Source: Caldithrix sp.
Lineage (GTDB): Bacteria; Zhuqueibacterota; Zhuqueibacteria; Thermofontimicrobiales; Sulfurfontimicrobiaceae
Reading direction: 5' to 3'
DNA: 64,000 nucleotides
Assembly: GCA_020722815.1 (NCBI GenBank)
Contig: DYKB01000011.1
Coordinates: 1-64,000 of the forward strand
This document shows, piece by piece, positions 16,643 to 25,409 of the stretch (position 1 is its first letter; each line of letters starts with the position of its first letter). Below the pieces are notes generated by a model that saw only the letters and a program-made list of their open reading frames with translations, was not told where the DNA came from and did no database searches. Made by a program: the position numbers and the translations under genes.

Positions 16643-19120
16643 ATGCAAAAAATTTTGCTGACAATCATTCTGATTTTAATTGGTGGTCAAAATAACCTCT
16701 TTGCCTCTTTTTCAGCAATGGCGCGCGCCCGGAAACATCCTATCGAATATCACAAACCCGCTGTGAATTTCTTTGAAGGCGCCCTGCTGGGAAATGGCGA
16801 AATGGGTGTGGTGGTAAGAACACGTCCCGACGCGGTGGTTCTCCACTTTGGTCATAATAATGTCTGGGATATTCGACTGGCTGAGGACAATCAGGAAAAA
16901 TTTGGTACATTTCAGGACATTTTCAACAAGATTAACGCCATTCCGGATACGGTGAATGACCTTTTCACCGTTCCCTGGTATCGACAATATCGTGAAATGT
17001 GTCGTGAAAATTACGCCAAACCCTATCCGCGCCCATTTCCCTGTGGGACAGTTGTGCTGGGATTTGATCGCCGCGAGGTTGAACTGCTGGGGCATCAGTT
17101 AAACATTTCAAATGGATTATGTGAAGTTAATTTTTTGATTAATCAAAAAGATTCAGCCCGGCTGGAAATTTTTAATGAAATGGAAAAGGATCGCCTCTGG
17201 ATGCGTCTGGCGAATCAGAAGGGGCAACTTTTAACAAACTTTTTTAATCGGATTCACATTTTCCCGGATCCATCCACCCCGCGAGAATTTCCCAAATTTA
17301 CTATCCTCCAGAATGAACAAAATGGTCAACTGGGTTTTCATCAGATTTTACCCTATCCCGAACCTGAAAAATATGATCTGCAAAAAGGACATCCCAAGGA
17401 TCGCGCTATCCGGTTAATCGCGCATATGAATCAATCAATAAGTCCTGCATCCCGGATTAATGTTGAAACTGGCGATCGGGAAATTCTGGCACCACTGGAA
17501 CGAAAAATCGGAATGGACTCTACGCTCATCCTGGTCATTCAACTGGACGAAGGACTGGCTGCCGAAATTCCATCAGCAATTATCAACACGCCTGATCCTG
17601 CAAATTATTCTTTTATGAGTGCTTTTGAGAAAAATCAAAAAAGCTGGGAAAATTACTGGAATTGTTCCGGAATCGAATTGGATGACGATTTTCTGGAAAA
17701 AATATGGTATCACAATAGCTACTTTTTTAATTGTGCCGTAAAGGCGGGGGGCATCTGTCCGGGACTTTTTGCCAACTGGAATTATAATCGAATAGGGACG
17801 GCCTGGCATGGGGATTATCATCTAAATTATAACTGGCAGCAGCCTTTCTGGTTCACTTTTTCATCCAATCATCTGGATAAAAATATTCCATACATTGATG
17901 CTGTATATCAGATGCTTCCCGTCAGTCGCAAATGGGCGAAGGAATATTATGGATTACGCGGGGCTTTCTTCCCGCATAGTGCCTTTCCGGTCGAAATGTC
18001 CACGCATCCCTATCCCGCTCCGGATTGGGGCTGGGAAGTTTGTGAGACTCCCTGGGCGGTTCAGGGGCTCTGGTGGCATTTCCTGTATTCTCAGGATGTG
18101 CAATTTTTAAAAGAAAGATTATTTGAACCCATTAAAGAAGCGGTTCTGTTCCTGGTTGATTATATGGAAAGACCGGAAGCGCATGGCCCGCAATGGGGTG
18201 ATGATAATTATCATATCTTTCCGACAGTGGTGCCGGAACTTTATGCCAATTCGCCACTTTCACGTTTAAAACATGATTGTTTAGTCGATCTCACCCTCAC
18301 CAAATTTGTTTTTAAAGCATTTCTTGATGCAACCGAAATCCTGAAATTAGAAAAAAAAGAAAAAGAGCTGATTCTCTCTATAAAAAAAATATTGAACAAT
18401 TATCCAGCTTATCAAATCGTTGCGTCGGAGAAATATGGAAATGTTTTTGTGAGTGCCCCGGGAGAATCTCCTAATGTTGTCTATAATATTCCCAATAATT
18501 TAATCACCGTGTTTCCAGGAGAAGAACATGGTTTAATGACCTCAAAAGACACCCTTACTTTATTACAAAATAGCGCCCGGAATTTACAGGTCGAGGGGGG
18601 AAATGATCTGATTTTTCAGAATTTGCAGCGGGCACGATTGGGGATACTCGATCTGGAAAAATTTAAACGACAGATTAAATATTGTATTTTGCCAAATGGA
18701 ACCGCGACCGATATGGTGCTTCAGGTCAATGGTCGCTATCGTGATCAAACCGAATTTGATTTCATGGCACCCATGGGCATCTGGTTTGAAAATTTCTCGA
18801 TTCCAGCCGTCATCAATGAATGTCTTATGCAAAGCTATTACGGAACAATTCAATTATTTCCCAACTGGCCAATGGAAAAAGAAGTCGAATTTTCAACTCT
18901 GCGCGCGGCCGGTGCATTTCTGGTCAGTGCTTCATTAAAAAAGGGTAAAGTGGAGTGGATTGATATCATCAGCGAAGCTGGTTCTCCTTTACGAATGATT
19001 CTTCCCTGGGAAAATGGCTGTCAGATTCTTTCTCAGTATAAAAAACGACAGTTGGTAAAAGAAAAAATTTTATCGATTAGAACGCAGCCCGGAGAGAAAA
19101 TCCGTCTGGAACCGAGGTAA
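16643..19120 (+). CDS. Secreted GH95-like glycoside hydrolase
   Basis: An exported protein (signal peptide about residues 1-21, ending NLFA) that resembles the GH95/GH65 (alpha/alpha)6-barrel glycosidases; GH95 enzymes remove L-fucose or L-galactose from glycans. The N-terminal beta-sandwich has ALLGNGEMGVVV near residue 48, matching the conserved GNGxxG start of GH95. The barrel contains GTAWHGDYHLNYNWQ near residue 385, equivalent to the GH95 DYHxNxNxQ segment, and an aromatic DWGWEVCETPWAVQGLWW segment near 460. A C-terminal beta domain follows from about 720. The length of 825 residues fits the family. The exact substrate is unknown and the fucosidase activity is not proven. A strong AAAGGAG ribosome site supports the start. 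The CE15 esterase lies nearby. Confidence 0.75.
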   Translation: MQKILLTIILILIGGQNNLFASFSAMARARKHPIEYHKPAVNFFEGALLGNGEMGVVVRTRPDAVVLHFGHNNVWDIRLAEDNQEKFGTFQDIFNKINAIPDTVNDLFTVPWYRQYREMCRENYAKPYPRPFPCGTVVLGFDRREVELLGHQLNISNGLCEVNFLINQKDSARLEIFNEMEKDRLWMRLANQKGQLLTNFFNRIHIFPDPSTPREFPKFTILQNEQNGQLGFHQILPYPEPEKYDLQKGHPKDRAIRLIAHMNQSISPASRINVETGDREILAPLERKIGMDSTLILVIQLDEGLAAEIPSAIINTPDPANYSFMSAFEKNQKSWENYWNCSGIELDDDFLEKIWYHNSYFFNCAVKAGGICPGLFANWNYNRIGTAWHGDYHLNYNWQQPFWFTFSSNHLDKNIPYIDAVYQMLPVSRKWAKEYYGLRGAFFPHSAFPVEMSTHPYPAPDWGWEVCETPWAVQGLWWHFLYSQDVQFLKERLFEPIKEAVLFLVDYMERPEAHGPQWGDDNYHIFPTVVPELYANSPLSRLKHDCLVDLTLTKFVFKAFLDATEILKLEKKEKELILSIKKILNNYPAYQIVASEKYGNVFVSAPGESPNVVYNIPNNLITVFPGEEHGLMTSKDTLTLLQNSARNLQVEGGNDLIFQNLQRARLGILDLEKFKRQIKYCILPNGTATDMVLQVNGRYRDQTEFDFMAPMGIWFENFSIPAVINECLMQSYYGTIQLFPNWPMEKEVEFSTLRAAGAFLVSASLKKGKVEWIDIISEAGSPLRMILPWENGCQILSQYKKRQLVKEKILSIRTQPGEKIRLEPR

Positions 19121-19209
19121 CGAAAAAATGTCACAAATGTAAATTAGTAATGAGACCCAAAACACTTATATGATTGCGATTCTTTTCGCAAAACAAAAGG
19201 AGGAACGCC

Positions 19210-19605
19210 ATGAAGACAGCTATTATTACCGTTGTATTGGCTTTGTTCGCAATCAAGTTCCTTTGCGCAGGTTCAAAAAGTGGAATGTGCGATGGCCGGT
19301 TACATGAAAGCATTGAAATCCGAAAATGATGGTTTACGGCATGATGCACTCTTTCAGCTTGCAAAATTAAAAGTGACCTGCCCTCACAAAGAATTTAGTA
19401 AATGCATGAATGAACTGAAACGAATAAGTCAAAATGATAAGAATCCATTAATCCAACTGCATGCCCTGATGACAATTGAATAGGTTCAAAAAGTTGAACT
19501 GCAAAAAACGATTCATATCATGCAATATGAAGATTATTTGGAATTTTATAATGCAGTATATAACTGGATAAATAAGGATTTTGTAATTGCATGTAATCAC
19601 GATTA
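19210..19605 (+). pseudogene. Broken gene for a small secreted protein
   Basis: A strong AAAGGAGG site precedes ATG at 19210, which opens a signal-peptide start (MKTAIITVVLALFAI). This frame ends after about 38 codons. The next frame, continuing from 19250, gives SSFAQVQKVECAMAGYMKAL, a normal signal-cleavage site and mature domain. It runs to a TAG at 19481 and then stays open in the same frame to a TAA at 19605 (VQKVELQKTIHIMQ...). One frameshift near 19255 and one in-frame stop would thus explain the whole. The mature part is small, helical and contains four Cys; I do not recognise it. Either a decaying gene or sequencing errors. Confidence 0.6.
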
Positions 19606-19635
19606 AAAATCCGGTTGAAATTCAACAAAATTTTT

Positions 19636-19672
19636 AAAACGCGCCAGAAATCGAAATCTGGCGCGTTTTTTA
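19636..19672 (+). terminator. Strong Rho-independent terminator
   Basis: The stem AAAACGCGCCAGA / TCTGGCGCGTTTT (19636-19648 and 19656-19669) has an 8-base loop and a following T run, preceded by A residues, so it could work on both strands. It sits between the broken plus-strand gene and the convergent CE15 esterase gene. Confidence 0.9.
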
Positions 19673-19701
19673 TTTGATAAAAATTTCTATCGTTAGTCGA
19701 C

Positions 19702-20991
19702 TTATTTATTTTTTAAATGCAAATCGGCAAAATCCATATAACGTTCCCAGTCATACCGCGTCACATCATGTTTGCCGGCCCGGATATGGTAACCAATAGT
19801 CGTCATAATTGGTTCGTGGATTTTAGGTTCGGCATCCGCCGGAATCCCTTTCTTACCCAGAAGTTCATATACTGGGGAAGCGTATTTCGCGGCGAGAAAC
19901 TCACCTTTCGGATCAGCCCAGCGATCTTCTTCGGCGCTGGCAACGTATAATGGTCGTGGCGCGATCAGTGCCAGTAATTGGTGCTGATCGATCGGCAAGG
20001 CAGCTTCATTTTCATTATATCGATTAAAATTATCACAAAACCAGTGTGGAAAAACCCGATTAATTCGTCCCACGGTTTCACCAAACTGTCGTCGCGAGAG
20101 AGCTGCCCCGCCACAACCCGAATTATTAGAAATGACAATTGCGAAACGCTGATCCGCGGCTCCCGCCCAAACAGAAGTTTTCCCCAACCGCGAATGTCCC
20201 ATAACAATAACTTTTTTCGAATCAACCGATTTATCCGTTTCAAGATAATCCATGGCCCGGCTGAGGCCCCATGCCCAGGCAGCAATCGATCCCCATTCAT
20301 CCGGTTCGGGCTGTGTCTGGCCTTGTTTATAAAAAAACGGATGAACTCCATTTTGAAATCCATCATCAAAATCAGGGTCAATATCGCCATAATAGATAGT
20401 TGCCAGACCATAGCCGCGTGCCAGAATTTGCGCTACTGGCCAACGACTTGCCCGGATACCACGAGAGAAATCCGTCGCCTGATTTTGCGTAATACCAAAT
20501 TCCTTATTATTTTGCACCCACGAATCGGTCATCGTTATATTTGGATCAGCGTGGATTGTATGATTCCCGTAAAAATTGAGGGCCAGAAAAACTGGTACCG
20601 GCCCATGCGCCTGATTCGGGAGATAAATCAGCAAATCCATTTTGGGGCCATCTTCGCGGCCAACCAGATAAACTGTCACCTGTTTACGAATCGCTTTTCC
20701 TGCCAGGGCACCTGAATCCATTTCGAGAAGCTTATAAGTTATTTTTTCGAACTTATCAGGCATTTTTCCATATACCTGTTCTTCAAAAAGCTTAAAAATT
20801 TCCGGACGGCGTTTTTTCCACCAGACATCAGCCTTTTTCACCCGCTTCCCATTTTCAAGTTGAAGTGGATCGGGAAGTTTAAAGGTTGGAACTTTCGTTT
20901 CATCATAATTCGGCACAAATTCCTGAGAGAAAGAAATACCGATAACCAATAAAAGCCCCAAAATGATTAAAAAGCAAATAAATTGATTCAT
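19702..20991 (-). CDS. Glucuronoyl esterase, CE15 family
   Basis: A secreted alpha/beta hydrolase (signal peptide about residues 1-23, ending ISFSQ) that, in characterised members, cuts the ester between lignin alcohols and the 4-O-methylglucuronic acid side chains of xylan. The nucleophile Ser267 lies in VIVMGHSRLGKTSVWAGA. Bacterial CE15 landmarks follow: ISNNSGCGGAALSRR, FPHWFCDNF, LIAPRPLYVASAEEDRWADP, and the catalytic His408 in GKHDVTRYDW. The length of 429 residues is typical. A CAGGAG ribosome site supports the ATG. Older annotation would call it acetylxylan esterase. Its neighbours (GH95-like enzyme, secreted giant protein) agree with plant-polysaccharide attack. Confidence 0.9.
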   Translation of the reverse strand: MNQFICFLIILGLLLVIGISFSQEFVPNYDETKVPTFKLPDPLQLENGKRVKKADVWWKKRRPEIFKLFEEQVYGKMPDKFEKITYKLLEMDSGALAGKAIRKQVTVYLVGREDGPKMDLLIYLPNQAHGPVPVFLALNFYGNHTIHADPNITMTDSWVQNNKEFGITQNQATDFSRGIRASRWPVAQILARGYGLATIYYGDIDPDFDDGFQNGVHPFFYKQGQTQPEPDEWGSIAAWAWGLSRAMDYLETDKSVDSKKVIVMGHSRLGKTSVWAGAADQRFAIVISNNSGCGGAALSRRQFGETVGRINRVFPHWFCDNFNRYNENEAALPIDQHQLLALIAPRPLYVASAEEDRWADPKGEFLAAKYASPVYELLGKKGIPADAEPKIHEPIMTTIGYHIRAGKHDVTRYDWERYMDFADLHLKNK

Positions 20992-21056
20992 AGTCCATGA
21001 CTCCTGATTAATTTTTATTCACCAGTTACTTTTCCTAACTCGATATACTGCAAATT

Positions 21057-21470
21057 TTATTGTTTACACCCCTGAGCGTTCATCCCTAAATGAATTAAGT
21101 AACTCATGGCCGGGACCAGAAGCACCAGCATCTCAAAAAACAGTCCTTCGATAGAATTGAGCGCTCCAGTTTTTCGTAATAAGCCATAAATCCCAAAAGA
21201 AATGGCCAGACTCAGCGCAAGCCAGGGAAATTCACCATAAACAATCGTCAAATAAACAACACCAATTGCCGCAATCCCTACGGCAGTCCATTGTCCAGTC
21301 CGTAAACGTTCCCGCAAAAAAATAACCCCAAGCAGGACCACTACCAAAGGATTGATGAAATAGCCCAGGCTACTCTGAATAATATAGCCAGAATTTACAG
21401 CCCAGATATCGATAAACCAATTTAATCCCGGTATCAAAGCAGAAATGATGAAAGTTTCACTTTATTTTTA
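21057..21470 (-). pseudogene. RarD/EamA transporter remnant
   Basis: The reading frame gives an internal piece of a RarD-type drug/metabolite permease: LNWFIDIWAVNSGYI, SSLGYFINPLVVVLLGV, FLRERLRTGQW and FGIYGLLRKTGAL are all well-known RarD segments. A full protein has about 300 residues and ten helices; here the first 75-80 residues are absent (a TAA lies just before SETFIISALIPG) and the last 90 or so are missing. The only start is a TTG without a ribosome site. It is therefore a decayed gene, not a functional carrier. Confidence 0.8.
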
Positions 21471-21779
21471 ATCTCTGTTTCGATAGATAACTGTAATAGC
21501 CTGTTTTTACCAAAATTTATCAAAAAATTAAAATTCCAATTGACAATTTCCATGAAAAAGGATATATTAAATTTGATATATCAAATACTCCTTTTCTGGG
21601 AATGAAATTCGATTCTAATTTCTGGAACAACTTCAGTTACGCAATACACACGACTCTGCCACGATATATTCGAAACGAATGAATGTCCACTATTCCCGAC
21701 GACAGCCTGAATTTTAAGATCTTTTTTAAATTTATATTTTAATTTTAACAAAGCTCAACTAATTTAGGAGGACATAACA
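21471..21779. promoter_or_regulatory. Upstream region with a 16-bp palindrome
   Basis: There is no gene in this stretch. The perfect palindrome ATTTGATATATCAAAT (21571-21586) lies about 190 bases upstream of the Ig-domain protein and has the size of a dimeric repressor site. A TTTAGGAGG ribosome site (21763-21771) directly precedes the gene. Confidence 0.4.
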
Positions 21780-22826
21780 ATGTTTAAAATTCGTTTATCT
21801 TTACTTTTTGTACTTATTTTTGTTATAATCATGAGTTTTAATTGTCAAAAAGCCAAAGGGCCGACTGGACCCGCACCAGATAAAACAGCCCCAACAGTCC
21901 AGATCACAAATCCCGCCGATAAATCAAATATTTCCGGAACAGTTCTCATTCAGGCTACCGCCAGCGACAATATTGGGGTGACAAAAGTCGAATTTTTGGT
22001 CGATAATGTTTCCGAAAATATCGACAGTGCTCAACCCTGGGAGTATAACTGGAATTCATCGAAGGTTACCGATGGAAGCCATACCATTACCGCAAAAGCC
22101 TATGATGAGGCAGGCAATTCGACGACAGCAACCGTTGTTACCATAACCGTTAAAAATGCATTTGAAATTTCCTTTAGCAATGCTGTTTTTACCGCTATTA
22201 TAATAGATGTCACCGGTATTATCGATTCCCGAACAATTCAACCCGGAGCTAAGGAGACTTTTCAATTTGCCAGTAACCCCGGCCAGGTTATTTACTCAGC
22301 CTCAACTTCAGGAAAAACATCACAGGGAGATCGGGTTGGATTAAATATGGTCTGGAATGATACCGTTAATGTTGCTAATAAATCCAGTGAAGCCATAAAT
22401 TTGATCATTGGACCAGCCTATTTTTTCCTATTTATTACAAACTCCGGACTGAGTCGCTTAACCCCACTTTATGTTAACTGGGGAACGGTTGACCAAACCC
22501 AGGATAATATTCTTATTCCCAACGATAATATTACCTACCATATTGGCTATTACAAAGCTTTCGCCAATACCGAAATTCGAATGCATCTGGAGCAATCGCC
22601 ATTAAGTTATGTTTTCTGGAAAAATGGAACACAATTTAATTTTACCTATACCAATAATCAAACGATTACTTTGCTTAATACGAGCTACCTGACGCTCAAT
22701 AAAGCACCTGGTAATACTTCACCATTTACAGGTAAACAACCGGCGCTGATGATGCCAAATCAACCAATGAAATCCCATCAAATGCCTGAAAACGTCTTAA
22801 ACCACTATGGAAAAAGCCTCGAATAG
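21780..22826 (+). CDS. Putative surface lipoprotein with a bacterial Ig-like domain
   Basis: A 348-residue exported protein. The N terminus (MFKIRLSLLFVLIFVIIMSF) is a hydrophobic signal ending in Cys, so it may be a lipoprotein, although Asn before the Cys is unusual. Residues about 35-125 form an Ig-like domain of the kind often repeated in surface proteins (APTVQITNPADKSNISG..., SDNIGVTKVEFLVDN, DGSHTITAKAYDEAGN). The remaining 220 residues are beta-rich and unrecognised. A strong AGGAGG site supports the start. It probably binds a surface ligand or glycan; no enzyme motif is visible. It stands alone. Confidence 0.75.
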   Translation: MFKIRLSLLFVLIFVIIMSFNCQKAKGPTGPAPDKTAPTVQITNPADKSNISGTVLIQATASDNIGVTKVEFLVDNVSENIDSAQPWEYNWNSSKVTDGSHTITAKAYDEAGNSTTATVVTITVKNAFEISFSNAVFTAIIIDVTGIIDSRTIQPGAKETFQFASNPGQVIYSASTSGKTSQGDRVGLNMVWNDTVNVANKSSEAINLIIGPAYFFLFITNSGLSRLTPLYVNWGTVDQTQDNILIPNDNITYHIGYYKAFANTEIRMHLEQSPLSYVFWKNGTQFNFTYTNNQTITLLNTSYLTLNKAPGNTSPFTGKQPALMMPNQPMKSHQMPENVLNHYGKSLE

Positions 22827-22977
22827 TCTTCGCTCAATTTATACCCCCCCTCTAAAAAGCAGGATCATTTATTAACCAGCCTCAACCGCTGCTTTCCCTG
22901 ACTTTAAAAACCTTCCCCAATTTGGATCAAAATTCAAATAGCTTTTTTTTACTTTTTCATTCTCCAATAAAATCTTG

Positions 22978-23006
22978 TTGACATTTTCATTAAGATTTTG
23001 TATTTT
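22978..23006 (+). promoter_or_regulatory. Sigma-70 type promoter for the HAD/DHS/kinase cassette
   Basis: TTGACA (22978-22983) and TATTTT (23001-23006) are separated by 17 bases, about 100 bases before the ATG of the HAD gene. The -35 box is perfect and the -10 box is weaker. Confidence 0.55.
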
Positions 23007-23103
23007 GTTGTCTTTTTGCATTACAAAATTTTAATTATACGCATTAAATCTTGAGTTGAACTACTAAATGATGAACACAGAATAACGAGAAGGATCTTTC
23101 AAT

Positions 23104-24000
23104 ATGGAATTTAAGAAAATACCAGGAACGAATATTGAAATTTGTGAAGACCTACCAGCAAATTGTCATATTAAACATGCATTATTTGATTTTGATGGAA
23201 CTATTTCAATGCTCCGTGACGGTTGGCAGGATGTGATGGTTCCCATGATGGTCGATGAACTGATGGAAGCACCGGTTGAAAAAGAAAAGATCGCCAAACT
23301 TGAAGCCAGTGGAATCAGCAAAGCCGAGGCCGTTCAGCAAGTACAAAAAGGTGTCGAAGCGGTTGTCATCGATTTCGTCGAACTTTTGACTGGAAAAGAA
23401 ACGATATTCCAGATGATGCAATTTGCTGAAGAGCTCCAAAAACGGGGTACCCCGCCATTGACTCCTTTAGAATACAAAAAAGAATACTACCGACGTCTGG
23501 ATCCCATCGTGGATACCCGCAAAGCAAAATTAACCCGCGGTGAAATGACTCAGGAAGAAACCCGCGTCCCGCTTTCAATCAATTTTTTGCACGAACTGCA
23601 ACAACGTGATGTCAAGTTATATCTGGCCAGTGGGACTGATGAAGAATATGTCAAAAAAGAAGCGGAAACAATTGGGACGGCTCATCTTTTTACGGGTGGT
23701 ATCTGGGGCGCACGAGATGATTATAAAAGCTTCAACAAGGCCAAAGCTATCAAGATGATAATTGAAAAAAATAATCTGAAGCCAAATGAAATTTTGGTAA
23801 CCGGTGATGGTATTGTGGAAATTGAAAATGCCCGGGAATTCGGTGGCATCGCAATCGGTGTTTACACCAATGAAGGAAATCGGTATAATATGAACAAACG
23901 CAAACGGGAACGTTTAATTAATGCCGGTTCGCATATTATTATGCCTGATTTTACCCATTATCGTGAATTAGTGAACTATCTTTTTAATAATGTAAAATAA
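23104..24000 (+). CDS. HAD-superfamily phosphatase
   Basis: A cytoplasmic haloacid-dehalogenase fold hydrolase of 298 residues. Motif I is ALFDFDGTIS, with nucleophile Asp29 and acid/base Asp31. An all-helical cap occupies about residues 45-165. Motif II is the SGT of KLYLASGTDEE near 180, the motif III lysine region follows, and motif IV is LVTGDGIVEI near 240. The glycolate-phosphatase-like layout suggests a small phosphorylated metabolite as substrate. An AAGGA ribosome site precedes the ATG. It is the first gene of a three-gene set with the DHS-like protein and the PfkB kinase, suggesting that these act on one compound (inference). Confidence 0.85.
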   Translation: MEFKKIPGTNIEICEDLPANCHIKHALFDFDGTISMLRDGWQDVMVPMMVDELMEAPVEKEKIAKLEASGISKAEAVQQVQKGVEAVVIDFVELLTGKETIFQMMQFAEELQKRGTPPLTPLEYKKEYYRRLDPIVDTRKAKLTRGEMTQEETRVPLSINFLHELQQRDVKLYLASGTDEEYVKKEAETIGTAHLFTGGIWGARDDYKSFNKAKAIKMIIEKNNLKPNEILVTGDGIVEIENAREFGGIAIGVYTNEGNRYNMNKRKRERLINAGSHIIMPDFTHYRELVNYLFNNVK

Positions 24001-24068
24001 TTTGAATTTAAATCTGGCAGTTCAATAAAATGCTCCTGAACCTGAAAGCAACTGATTAATCATTCAAT

Positions 24069-24237
24069 GAATGAGCCCGCTCTAAAAAGAATGCTTTTGC
24101 CATTCTGAACCCGTCGAATGCGCTCAGGTTAAACTTAGCGCGGCGGCGTGACGAATCTATAATTTTCAAAGACGGATGCGATTCTTCGCTTCACTCAGAA
24201 TGACAGAATCTTACCTTTTTAGAGTGGGCTCATTGAT
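24069..24237. mobile_element. MITE-like repeat with 20-bp inverted ends
   Basis: The ends AATGAGCCCGCTCTAAAAAG and, reversed, AATGAGCCCACTCTAAAAAG differ at one base. The interior has CCATTCTGAACCCGTCGAA and CTTCGCTTCACTCAGAATGA, so inner arms pair as well. It is about 169 bp without coding capacity and lies between the HAD gene and the DHS-like gene, which thus may or may not be cotranscribed. Confidence 0.75.
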
Positions 24238-24305
24238 AGTTCTGTGTAAAACAGGTTCAGGAGATTTTCCTGAAACTTTCAAAAAAAAATGGAGAGGAAA
24301 AAATT

Positions 24306-25406
24306 ATGCCTTATCCAATCTTTGATCGAAAGAAACTCCATATAAAACCGCTGAATGAGCGTGTTCATGATATGACTGTCGATAATCTGCTGCCCCAGGG
24401 AACTCCTCCACCTGTAATTCCGGCTGACAAAATGAATATGATAAAAAGGATAGCGCGTCGAATTGAACATGCCATCGCCCATAATAAGTCGATTATCATC
24501 AGTTATGGTGCTCATCTGATTAAAAATGGTTTAGGACCAATTCTAAATCGGTTTATTGAAAAAAAGCTCGTAACACATCTGACCACCAACGGTGCCGGTA
24601 CGATTCACGACTGGGAATTAGCCTATCACGGAAAATCTACGGAGAACGTTCGGCGATATATCGGTGAAGGACAATTTGGTATCTGGGAAGAAACGGGTCG
24701 TTATATTAATTTGGCGCTCACTTTAGGTGCCGCCGAAGGCAAGGGATATGGTGAATCACTTGGTGAAATGATTGAACAGGAGAAATTAATCATTCCCCTG
24801 ACTTCAAGCCTCTCCGAAGAATTACAAAAAAATTTAAAAAACAAAAATTTTGATAACACACTGGGTGCACGGGCAGAATTACTGGCCTATCTGGAAGAGT
24901 ATCAAATAAAGCCGGGGGTAATCGATCTGCCCCATCCATTCAAACAATTTAGTGTTATCAGAACAAGTTATCTTCATCATATTCCCCTGTGTATTATGCC
25001 AGGAATTGGGTATGATATTATTTATAATCACTATTTGAATAATGGCGCCGCTATCGGAAAAACTGCAGTTCAGGACTTCATGACTTTTACTCAGGCCCAA
25101 TTGAATCTGGATGAAGGGATTTATATTTCCATTGGCTCATCGATTATGTCTCCCATGACTTTTGAAAAAGCGCGCGCCATGGCCCGCAATATTGCTATTC
25201 AGGAAGGACGTTCACTGGATGATACGGCGATTATTGTGAATGACATTCAACCCGTTGGTGAAGATTGGAAGATCGAACCGGGTAAAGACAGCCCGGCCTA
25301 TTATCTCCGTTTTCTGAAAACTTTCCGACGGATGCATGGAAATTTCGAATATATTGAACTCGACAATCGGGAATTTTTACTAAACTTATTATATTTATTG
25401 GAATAG
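24306..25406 (+). CDS. Deoxyhypusine-synthase-like protein
   Basis: A 366-residue cytoplasmic protein whose sequence resembles the NAD-binding deoxyhypusine/homospermidine synthase fold. GAHLIKNGLGPIL, LVTHLTTNGAGTIHDWE and MPGIGYDIIYNHY align with the DHS words GAHxIKxGL, THxxTNGAGxxHD and PGITDGSxGDMxYFH. The characteristic lysine-containing DHS segment (SGARPDEAVSWGK type) is replaced by SIGSSIMSPMTFEKARAM, so true polyamine transfer to protein or putrescine is doubtful. A GGAGAGG site precedes the ATG. It is followed after 3 bases by the kinase gene, so the two are surely translated together. Its function is unknown; NAD-dependent chemistry on a small molecule is the best guess. Confidence 0.7.
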   Translation: MPYPIFDRKKLHIKPLNERVHDMTVDNLLPQGTPPPVIPADKMNMIKRIARRIEHAIAHNKSIIISYGAHLIKNGLGPILNRFIEKKLVTHLTTNGAGTIHDWELAYHGKSTENVRRYIGEGQFGIWEETGRYINLALTLGAAEGKGYGESLGEMIEQEKLIIPLTSSLSEELQKNLKNKNFDNTLGARAELLAYLEEYQIKPGVIDLPHPFKQFSVIRTSYLHHIPLCIMPGIGYDIIYNHYLNNGAAIGKTAVQDFMTFTQAQLNLDEGIYISIGSSIMSPMTFEKARAMARNIAIQEGRSLDDTAIIVNDIQPVGEDWKIEPGKDSPAYYLRFLKTFRRMHGNFEYIELDNREFLLNLLYLLE

Positions 25407-25409
25407 ACG

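Noticed and set aside
19978..20715. 245-residue plus-strand frame opposite the CE15 esterase
   Set aside because: The esterase frame has all catalytic motifs; the antisense product is basic, without any recognisable motif.
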